Below, one piece after another: positions 16,501 to 21,145 of a stretch of 21,145 bases of DNA. Position numbers and translations under genes: made by a program. How positions within the stretch are numbered: position 1 is the first letter of the stretch; each line of letters opens with the position of its first letter. A model generated the notes under the pieces. It was given only the letters and a program-made list of their open reading frames with translations, made no database searches and had not been told where the DNA came from. This DNA comes from JBEKTY01 sp049515555 (GTDB lineage Bacteria > Planctomycetota > Planctomycetia > Pirellulales > Thermoguttaceae): positions 1 to 21,145 of the forward strand of contig JBEKTY010000144.1 of the NCBI GenBank assembly GCA_049515555.1, in the 5' to 3' direction.

Positions 16501-17137
16501 CAAGCGGATGGTCCTGGCCGCGGCCGCCGCGATCTCCACTCTGGCCCTGGTGTTGGCGATGGCCTTCGATTCGAGTTTCCAGCCGCTGATGCCGGTCCTG
16601 CGGAGCAACTATTGGCTGATCATCCACGTCATAACGGTCATGGCCAGCTACGCCGCCTTTGCCTTGGCCTGGATCATCGGCAATAGCGCGTTGGCTTTCT
16701 ATCTGGCCCGATCGAAGGACGAAGCCACGAAGGACGCGCTGGCCAGGGTCGCCTACTGGACGCTTCTCGCCGGCGTCCTCCTGCTGGAAACCGGCACGGT
16801 CCTGGGCGCGATGTGGGCCGACGACGCGTGGGGGCGGTTTTGGAGTTGGGACCGAAAAGAGGTCTGGGCGCTGATCTCCTTGTTGATCTACCTCGCCGTG
16901 CTGCACGCACGCTGCGTGGGTTGGGTGGGCAACCGGGGCCTGGCCGCCCTTTCCGCCATCGGCTTCTCGCTGGTCCTGATGGCCTGGTACGGGGTCAACT
17001 TGATGGGCACGGGCAGCCTGCACAGCTATGGCTTTACCGGCGACGCCGGACAGGCATACGTGGCCGGCGTGCTGTTCTCGGTCCAGTTCCTCTACGTGGG
17101 CTTGGCGGTCTGGCCGCACGGTAGGGGTGCGGACTAG
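13544..17137 (+). CDS. ccsA: ResB-CcsA fusion, system II cytochrome c synthase
   Basis: Protein of 1197 aa. Residues 1-595 repeat the ResB plan: three N-terminal membrane segments (LKLAVILLVVLAAVAAVATF; FAALLGVLGVSVLAAAIV; FLVTHAGLLVLLAGAVW), a large outer domain and a fourth segment (LGCLMVCVGTLLVL). A hydrophobic, signal-like stretch (~629-645) opens a second outer domain of about 260 residues (RFLPVQDRGRRKPLDT), also seen in fused CcsBA proteins of other phyla. The CcsA core fills about 902-1190. It has the tryptophan-rich heme-handling WWD motif (W1096-GRFW-SWD1103-RKEVW) and two candidate heme-ligand histidines, H1028 (IIHVITVM) and H1160 (SLHSYGF), plus the conserved VTNMYES. It should bind heme and join it to exported CXXCH proteins such as the neighbouring octaheme cytochrome. 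The ribosome site (AGGAAG) overlaps the stop of the upstream ResB gene, so translation is coupled. Confidence 0.88.
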   Translation: MTSSPRLTSVSPTIRQWAPWPLRWLASLKLAVILLVVLAAVAAVATFVEVAKGRDYVLWYVYHSPWFAALLGVLGVSVLAAAIVRFPWKMGQVPFLVTHAGLLVLLAGAVWTFRDGIEGRLVLGEGAAADRIVLSDRCQFRAEWTEGQGRPDRWPAAFVFSPGPVDRRKGETLDLGQGSGVHLKLIRFYRHAERHDDCVADDSGKTPPALKIAVAGAGGAADEGWLVANPFRPEATLGHIRCEFQRAPAASMLEDFLKPPEEDMDPSGVLSMHYAGRVRRIPVGANLGKKIDLGDGKVSVEIVQYLPNAKVDANRHWVSQGNAPANPLLELRIWAPDQKEPIRQVAFAHHPFRTFDGVHGRTCSVKFCYHHPASKAPAGVEFLETPDGKLYCRVGIEGKYQPRGEVHAGDELELPAGSRAVLMDYLPHARRQVTFQPAAGDEEGAGPPAAACLEVTAGGETQEVWLQRNDKEYGTRRLTTPEGPLAIAFGDEYYPLGFSLRLEEFERARNPGGMGDASFASKVRLIDKSRQMDEQREIWMNHPLAHGKFVFYQSGFDEESGAKPVSVFMVAHDPGRGLKHLGCLMVCVGTLLVLCRKANLFGPYRTVTAGCALASNGAGHSASPTCARVESIVLLLAVLALSAPGMAARTSEEGMDWKAWRFLPVQDRGRRKPLDTLAAETLGSIGNRTSFTDPETGRTLDATGLYLSMLFDYQGQDADKWDREPLILVKSLDLRKALDMADGQTHISAHDLRAAEIEDPRAHAKLPFIAVAQQLSSRMTSPTASRDKAVLDVAGRLAIYQEHRSGRKLEIAPLPNSENEQWVSVMRLMPMKLDDRNDPGGRLRQVKEKFQQARAAYVVRDPQAFHQATVDFLVTLRAVGPELGDYPSQSAMDLEVAYNHWAPFRFAWVLMLIACLGVLLSLVATRKWGYVGAVAAFLGGVMAMLIGFGMRMAIAGRAPVTNMYESVLSVGLGTAVFGLIFTVVYRKRMVLAAAAAISTLALVLAMAFDSSFQPLMPVLRSNYWLIIHVITVMASYAAFALAWIIGNSALAFYLARSKDEATKDALARVAYWTLLAGVLLLETGTVLGAMWADDAWGRFWSWDRKEVWALISLLIYLAVLHARCVGWVGNRGLAALSAIGFSLVLMAWYGVNLMGTGSLHSYGFTGDAGQAYVAGVLFSVQFLYVGLAVWPHGRGAD

Positions 17138-17324
17138 AGACTCGATTCTCGACAAACAATGAGCCATACTTTCGGGCGTGTCGAAAAGTCGGCCATCTTG
17201 TGGTTTCTGTGCCGTAACGCCCCTCGTAGCGGCGCTATGCGGTCCTACGGGGTACTGGCCGCTGCTATCCGTCCTATCGGGCTATGTCCGCTGTCGGGCA
17301 CCGGGCAGGAATCGGAGGAGACAA

Positions 17325-17499
17325 GTGCTTTACCGAATCCAGTTCACCGCCGACCGCGCCCCGCAACTGGACGCCCTTGCTTGGCTCCACGTGGCCGCCC
17401 CGACGCGCTTCGAGGCCGTGAGAAAAGCTCTGAAGCAACGCCTGGCCCAAGCCGACCCCGGAGCAGTTCACCGCGGAGCACCAGCAGGCGAGGCAGTAG
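17325..17499 (+). pseudogene. Small gene of unknown function with an apparent 1-nt frameshift
   Basis: GTG 17325 has GGAGG six nt upstream. The frame reads LYRIQFTADRAPQLDALAWL onward to KQRLAQADP with GC-rich third positions. At the run of four C (17456-17459) the coding signal moves to the next frame: there third positions are all G/C and the protein reads EQFTAEHQQARQ then TAG at 17497. In the original frame the same bases have mostly A/T third positions and the frame continues into the next gene. Removing one C would give a clean ~57-aa protein whose stop lies 2 nt before the next ATG. It may be a real mutation, a sequencing error, or slippage. No family recognised. Confidence 0.45.
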
Positions 17500-17501
17500 C
17501 G

Positions 17502-17741
17502 ATGCAGTTTTCGTTGAGCGTTTCCCCTGCCGGCCAGTCCCGCTGCCTCTACACGGAGGCGATTGACCTGGCGGCGCTGGGCAGTCTGACGATTGCCCGC
17601 GCCTCCCACGTGGAGCCGATCCCCGATGGGCGATGGAACGCCGACATGAGCCCGGTGGGTGGCCCCATCCTTGGCCCGTTCCCCAAGCGGTGGCAAGCCC
17701 TGGCGGCGGAGGTCGCCTGGATGGAGACGAACGTGTTGTGA
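17502..17741 (+). CDS. Small hypothetical protein, coupled to the preceding ORF
   Basis: Protein of 79 aa from ATG 17502, 2 nt after the TAG of the frameshifted gene upstream, with GAGG about 9 nt before. The frame is open far upstream (to 17178), so a caller may fuse it to its neighbour; the frame analysis argues for two genes. The body CLYTEAIDLAALGSLTIARA, then SHVEP, DGRW-x-ADMSPVGGP-x-LGPF and QALAAEVAWME, has the feel of a small soluble α/β protein family that I believe is found next to short genes in planctomycetes. No catalytic motif, signal or membrane segment is seen. A two-gene, toxin-antitoxin-like layout is possible but unproven. Confidence 0.62.
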   Translation: MQFSLSVSPAGQSRCLYTEAIDLAALGSLTIARASHVEPIPDGRWNADMSPVGGPILGPFPKRWQALAAEVAWMETNVL

Positions 17742-17754
17742 CCAAAGGCGGGAG

Positions 17755-17773
17755 GCCGGGGTTGCGCCCTGGC
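17755..17773. terminator. Hairpin between convergent genes
   Basis: GCCGGGG (17755-17761) pairs with CCCTGGC (17767-17773), allowing one G-U, around TTGCG. It sits in the 42-nt gap between convergent stops and is itself bracketed by CAAAGGC/GCCTTTG (17743-17749, 17788-17794). A two-way terminator is likely, though no T-run is present. Confidence 0.4.
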
Positions 17774-17783
17774 GTTGTGGTCG

Positions 17784-18443
17784 TCAAGCCTTTGCCCTGC
17801 GACGCCGCAGATAAACTAGCCCAAGCCCCAGCAGGGTCGTGCCTAGCCCGATGGCCACGGATGGTTCGGGGACTGGCGTGACGTCCGCAATCAGCCAAGT
17901 GCTGCTGTCCGAGGGGATGCCCAGCGTGCTGTTGAGTACGGACTGGGAGTCGTCGCGAAAGTCATGTGCGGCATCGGGGAAATTGAGTTGCCCGTAGATA
18001 CTGTAGTTTCCGTCGGCTCCGTTATCCCAGCCGAGATACCCCGCGTACCACAAGGTAACGCTGCTGCCAATGGGTACGGTAATTTGCGATCCTGTGAAGA
18101 TTGGACTCCCGGCAAATGCAACAGACCCGGTCCACGTCCCCGCCCTTGGCGTTGAAGAGCCCACAGGCGTATTCGAGAATGTTACGCTGTAGAACATTGA
18201 TGTAATATCGGCGATCGGGATCGCCGCGTTTGGTCCGTAGCTCGCAAGGTCATCACCAACGATAGTGATGGTGCTCCCCGCAACGGAGTCTTGCCCACCA
18301 TTGAATTGGTCCGCTTCGAGGCTGGGGTAGTCAATGATGTTGTAGGTAATCTGGTCGGCCCGGGCGATGGTTGCATTCCCAAAGCATGCCGCCACAAGGG
18401 CCACCGCCGATAAAAAGAATCGCACCATCGTCTTGTCGAACAC
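17784..18443 (-). CDS. PEP-CTERM sorted exported protein (paralogue 1)
   Basis: Protein of 219 aa. The GTG start at 18443 is supported by AGGAG 7 nt upstream and by the match of MFDKTMVRFFLSAVAL to the neighbour's MFGKTTVRGLLAVAL. An N-terminal signal peptide ends near ARADQ. The middle (~30-185) is a beta-rich, Ser/Thr/Gly/Asp-rich domain without cysteines. The end is a full PEP-CTERM signal: VPEPS, a hydrophobic segment (VAIGLGTTLLGLGLVYL), then RRRRAKA. Such tails are cut by an exosortase and the protein is passed to the outer surface or matrix. No exosortase gene lies in this window. It follows its paralogue by 65 nt on the same strand, so they are probably co-transcribed. The specific role is unknown. 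Confidence 0.8.
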   Translation of the reverse strand: MFDKTMVRFFLSAVALVAACFGNATIARADQITYNIIDYPSLEADQFNGGQDSVAGSTITIVGDDLASYGPNAAIPIADITSMFYSVTFSNTPVGSSTPRAGTWTGSVAFAGSPIFTGSQITVPIGSSVTLWYAGYLGWDNGADGNYSIYGQLNFPDAAHDFRDDSQSVLNSTLGIPSDSSTWLIADVTPVPEPSVAIGLGTTLLGLGLVYLRRRRAKA

Positions 18444-18508
18444 GATTCATCTCCTTTAGTGAGTAGGTCTGAAATCTTCGTTATTTGGATCCACGGAGTT
18501 AACGGCCG

Positions 18509-19165
18509 TCAAGCCCTCGCCCCACGCCGCCGCAGATAAATTACTGCAAGTCCCAGCAGTGACGTGCACAGGCCCATGGCGACGGATGGCTCTGGGACTG
18601 ACTCCACGGCCGTGGCGTCGAAGTTGGGTCCGAAGTAGTCGGGCGCGTACCAATTGAGGTAATTTGCGTAAAAAGCGTCCGTCGTTGGGTAAGTGCTAAG
18701 GCCGGGTTCGGCCACCCCGCCACCGTATGTGATGAATGACTGGGTCGTCACGCCATAAGCGTAGATCGCAACGCTGCTTCCCGGCGTCATATTCTCAACG
18801 ATATAGTAGGTCTGTCCTGCCGCGAGGACCACCGGTGTGATTGCCTGGCTGTAGAATGGGATCGGCGATCCTTCGCGCGGGTCGGTCGTGAGGACGGTCG
18901 TGCTTGCGAGTACGTTGTCCGACGTGCCATACAGGTAGACCTGGCTCCCCCCGGGGGCCGGGTACAAGGCGTCGAGGGCGGTGACACTGATGGCCTGATT
19001 CGTCGTGAAGGACCAGCCCACAGTGTAATCGCCACCGGAGCCAAGGGAGCCGGAATACCCGTATTCCGCCACCGGGTCTGCATAAGCTGTTCCGGCAGCA
19101 GCGAGCCCGAGCGCCGCCGCCAGGGCCACCGCCAACAAACCCCGCACCGTCGTCTTGCCAAACAT
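18509..19165 (-). CDS. PEP-CTERM sorted exported protein (paralogue 2)
   Basis: Protein of 218 aa from ATG 19165 (GGGGGA about 8 nt upstream); the frame is open to 19240 but the extension precedes the signal peptide and is unlikely. Signal peptide: LLAVALAAALGLAAAGTAYA. The mature part is beta-rich with many Tyr, Gly, Ser and Thr (GYSGSLGSGGDYTVGWSF), like a small sandwich domain. The tail VPEPS-VAMGLCTSLLGLAVIYL-RRRGARA is the PEP-CTERM sorting signal. Its last ~30 codons are closely similar at DNA level to the end of the next gene, while the middles differ, so the pair share the sorting ends but diverged in the exposed domain. It is first in the minus-strand pair; its promoter should lie in 19166-19300. 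Confidence 0.8.
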   Translation of the reverse strand: MFGKTTVRGLLAVALAAALGLAAAGTAYADPVAEYGYSGSLGSGGDYTVGWSFTTNQAISVTALDALYPAPGGSQVYLYGTSDNVLASTTVLTTDPREGSPIPFYSQAITPVVLAAGQTYYIVENMTPGSSVAIYAYGVTTQSFITYGGGVAEPGLSTYPTTDAFYANYLNWYAPDYFGPNFDATAVESVPEPSVAMGLCTSLLGLAVIYLRRRGARA

Positions 19166-19612
19166 CTGGTTTCCCCCAAAGAGCACGAGTCTCAACCTTT
19201 CTTGTCCACATCCACGCGATGTGGCCGCCCAGACCATCAATTATCTATCGCCAACGATATGCAGGCGCGCCAGCCCGGCAACCATGCTTCTTCCCGGATT
19301 TCGCATTGTCGCAAGCGGACTGCGCAAACACGCAACTTTCTGGCCGCCAGTTGCCGTCTTGTTTCCCAAGACACCCCGGCCGACGCCCACTAGGCCCCGT
19401 CTGGCGGACGTCGCGCCGCCACCGTCAGGCATGGCTCTCGGCTCGCCCGTTTGCTAATAGTCGCCCGCCACCGGCCCTCTGAAGCCGCCCCCTCTGCCTT
19501 CTTGTAGGCAGAGCGCCTCTCCATTGCAGTCCCGCAATCATTGCGAGCATCATGCCCGCGAGGGTTGGTACATCGTCGAAGTCCAGGTTCCCCTTCCACC
19601 GCGAGGCGTCCC
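19166..19612. other. Divergent intergenic region with small inverted repeats
   Basis: 447 bp between the minus-strand PEP-CTERM pair and the plus-strand Gln-rich gene. It holds three short inverted repeats: CCACAT/ATGTGG (19206-19224), TATCG-CCAA-CGATA (19246-19259) and CTCTGCC/GGCAGAG (19492-19513). The first two sit where a PEP-CTERM promoter and leader are expected. No convincing gene is seen. Confidence 0.45.
19492..19513. repeat. Inverted repeat CTCTGCC-N8-GGCAGAG
   Basis: Perfect 7-bp arms around 8 nt, 100 bp before the Gln-rich gene's ATG. Operator or leader hairpin; no T-run follows. Confidence 0.35.
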
Positions 19613-19930
19613 ATGCAGTATGTCCGCGTCCTCGACGCCCGTGGCCGGCTGTTCTTCCGAGAGTACCGGACACCGGCCTACGTGTTGACCATTCGGGCCC
19701 AACAGCAAGCCAACGAGGCAGAATATCAGCGACAGCAGCAGATGCAGCAACAGTGGCTAGCTTCGCCACAGGGCCAGCAGTGGCAGATGATGCAATGGCA
19801 GGCGCAGCAGCAGTGGGAGATGATGCGCCAGAATCAAGAGTTCCAGCGAGGCCAGGCGAACCGGGACATGGAACTGCAATGGTTCCAGCAACAGCAGATG
19901 ATCGACGCTATTCACAACAACAGTAGATGA
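19613..19930 (+). CDS. Glutamine-rich low-complexity protein
   Basis: Protein of 105 aa from ATG 19613 (GAGG 6 nt upstream); an upstream in-frame start at 19541 adds a poor N-terminus. Residues 1-28 look folded (MQYVRVLDARGRLFFREYRT). From 29 on the protein is dominated by glutamine: 29 of 105 residues in all, with regularly placed Trp, Met and Phe (QGQQWQMMQWQAQQQWEMM). This reads as a long amphipathic helix or coiled coil, or a prion-like segment. There is no signal peptide or membrane segment. I do not recognise a family. The stop is followed at once by a short repeat of the last coding bases (AGATGATCGAC, near 19895 and 19926), a sign of local repeat slippage. Confidence 0.6.
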   Translation: MQYVRVLDARGRLFFREYRTPAYVLTIRAQQQANEAEYQRQQQMQQQWLASPQGQQWQMMQWQAQQQWEMMRQNQEFQRGQANRDMELQWFQQQQMIDAIHNNSR

Positions 19931-19997
19931 TCGACACTGGCACGTGCCCGGCGGATTTCCCGGGTCCTCTCCCACGCCAGCCACCTCAGCCCACAAC

Positions 19998-20014
19998 ACT
20001 GACATCATGTCAGT
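19998..20014. promoter_or_regulatory. Palindrome ACTGACAT-C-ATGTCAGT
   Basis: Perfect 8-bp arms around one base, A/T-richer than its surroundings, typical of a dimeric regulator site. It lies about 70 bp after the Gln-rich gene and 340 bp before the kinase, so its target gene is unclear. Confidence 0.4.
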
Positions 20015-20208
20015 ATCCGGCAAGGCAGATTACCTATCTTAAAAGTGAAAAATTGATGCGAGCGGAAGAGCGACTAGTGACTGCCGGAAGTCCGACCGCC
20101 CACCCGGGCGGCTACAGACTGGCTGGAGACGGGGGGCCCCGATGACCTGGCCACGTAACCAGTCCCGGCGCCGCCCCCATCGGCCAGCATCCGGCCGGCG
20201 GGCGCACC

Positions 20209-20230
20209 GGGACCATCGCGCGATCGTCCC
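20209..20230. promoter_or_regulatory. 22-bp near-perfect palindrome upstream of the kinase
   Basis: GGGAC-C-ATCG-CG-CGAT-C-GTCCC is symmetrical over 22 bp except for one C-C pair. It lies about 125 bp before the kinase ATG. An operator is possible; a cruciform or hairpin also fits. Confidence 0.4.
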
Positions 20231-20354
20231 CGCTCCTAAACCGACCAGGCACAGCTCGCCACCCCCTCCATAGCCGGGGTATTTCGGCCTTGTCGGCGTC
20301 TGGGTACAGTAGATAGATAGTCGTACCTCAGCGGTCTCGTGGCGGGTTTCGTTC

Positions 20355-21145
20355 ATGGCGATCACCGTCGAGCAGTTTATCGAGCGGCTGACTGCGAGTG
20401 GCCTGATGTCGGCGGCTGAAATCTCCGCCTTCCAGGACAGCCTGCCGCCGGCCGAGCGGCCACGCGACGTGAAGGCCCTGGTGGCCGCCCTCTACCGGGC
20501 CGGCAAGATCACCAAGTACCAGGCCCAGGCGGTTTACGAAGGCAAGACGAAAGGGCTCGTCTTCGGCCAGTACGTGGTCCTGGACAAGCTCGGCGAGGGC
20601 GGCATGGGCGTGGTCCTCAAGGCCCGGCACCGGTGGATGGAACGCACTGTGGCCATCAAGGTTCTGGCGTCCGGGGCGATGAAGCAGCCAGGGGCGGTCG
20701 AACGGTTCCACCGCGAAGTGAAAGCGGCGGCTAAGCTCTCGCACCCCAACATCGTCACCGCTTACGATGCCGACGAGCACCAGGGGATGCATTTTCTGGC
20801 GATGGAGTACGTCGAGGGCCGCGATCTGGCCACCACCGTAAAGGATCAAGGGCCGCTCCCGATCCCCCAGGCGGTCGAGTGCATCCTCCAGGCGGCCCGT
20901 GGGCTCCAGTACGCCCACGGCGAAGGAATCGTCCACCGCGACATCAAGCCGGGCAACCTGCTGTTGGACAAGAAGGGCACGGTCAAAATCCTGGACATGG
21001 GTCTGGCCCGCATCGCCGGTCCCGAAGCAGCCCTGGGCGGACCGGAACGGTTGACGACCAGTGGCCAGGTGATGGGCACCTGCGACTACATGGCTCCGGA
21101 ACAGGCCATCGACACCCACGCGGCGGATCATCGCTCCGACATCTA
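20355..21145 (+). CDS. Serine/threonine protein kinase, N-terminal part (runs off window)
   Basis: 263 codons are visible from ATG 20355. Residues 1-70 form a helical N-terminal extension (EQFIERLTASGLMSAAEISA, later GKITKYQAQAVYEGK) typical of planctomycete kinases. The kinase fold starts near 72: glycine loop G80-EGGMG85, ATP-anchoring K102 (VAIKVL), catalytic D196 in HRDIKPGN, metal-binding D214 in a DMG rather than DFG motif, and the activation-segment APEQ. All catalytic residues are present, so it should be an active PknB-like (Hanks-type) kinase. The C-terminal sensor or repeat region lies outside the window. No clear ribosome site is seen; GGCGGG is the best candidate. It stands apart from its neighbours, so its targets are unknown. 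Confidence 0.88.
   Translation, partial: MAITVEQFIERLTASGLMSAAEISAFQDSLPPAERPRDVKALVAALYRAGKITKYQAQAVYEGKTKGLVFGQYVVLDKLGEGGMGVVLKARHRWMERTVAIKVLASGAMKQPGAVERFHREVKAAAKLSHPNIVTAYDADEHQGMHFLAMEYVEGRDLATTVKDQGPLPIPQAVECILQAARGLQYAHGEGIVHRDIKPGNLLLDKKGTVKILDMGLARIAGPEAALGGPERLTTSGQVMGTCDYMAPEQAIDTHAADHRSDI

Larger units (their letters stand above)
19931..20354. other. Gene-free stretch upstream of the kinase with palindromes
   Basis: 424 bp with no supportable gene. It holds a perfect 8-1-8 palindrome (19998-20014), a 22-bp near-perfect palindrome (20209-20230) and GC-rich filler between them. The kinase promoter should lie in its last 150 bp, but I see no clear boxes. Confidence 0.45.

Noticed and set aside
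16211..17167. 318-codon minus-strand open frame
   Set aside because: Antisense to the well-supported CcsA domain with its WWD motif; histidine/glutamine-rich shadow.
19937..19952. Second sigma-54-like site (TGGCACG followed by a GC at the right spacing)
   Set aside because: The -12 part (CGGCG) matches the consensus only at GC, and no gene starts within 350 bp.
20328..21131. 267-codon minus-strand open frame
   Set aside because: Antisense to the kinase, whose catalytic motifs are all on the plus strand.
1..21145. CRISPR array, tRNA or rRNA
   Set aside because: I saw no regularly spaced repeats, cloverleaf-like segments or conserved rRNA stretches while reading; a dedicated tRNA/rRNA scan was not possible.

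Overview
The window looks like planctomycete DNA (Pirellulales- or Gemmatales-like). The pointers are high GC with GC-rich third codon positions, a Ser/Thr kinase with the N-terminal extension usual in that phylum, tandem PEP-CTERM proteins, a secreted EF-hand protein, a URO-D family protein, small families I associate with planctomycetes, and a ResB-CcsA (system II) cytochrome c maturation fusion. I had no database access, so the taxonomy rests on family recognition.

Layout. Positions 1-4500 hold the tail of an unknown gene, a minus-strand AP2-like DNA-binding protein, a secreted transglutaminase-like/FN3/Ig protein of about 823 aa, and an HNH nuclease-like gene. The intergenic DNA here is rich in hairpins and has a 23-nt palindromic motif on both sides of the transglutaminase-like gene. 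A URO-D family corrinoid-methyltransferase-like gene (minus strand) follows at 4518-5714, then about 800 bp with almost no coding sequence. Positions 6559-8626 hold a secreted EF-hand protein, a decayed IS66 transposase end joined to what looks like another gene's start, a strong sigma-54 (-24/-12) promoter candidate, and a conserved-looking hypothetical gene.

The most coherent unit is 9142-17137, all plus strand. It encodes an exported octaheme cytochrome c with eight CXXCH motifs and a C-terminal beta-rich domain, then three hairpins, a lipoprotein, a ResB-like protein and a ResB-CcsA fusion. The last three are packed with 8-17 nt gaps and read as an operon. The ResB/CcsA proteins would carry heme across the membrane and attach it to cytochromes such as the one next door. 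This may be an extracytoplasmic electron-transfer module with its own maturation machinery.

The right end (17138-21145) holds a coupled pair of small genes, the first apparently frameshifted at a run of four C. Then come two tandem minus-strand PEP-CTERM paralogues, a glutamine-rich small protein, a gap with two palindromes, and the first 263 codons of a Ser/Thr kinase that runs off the window. I found no rRNA, tRNA or CRISPR array.
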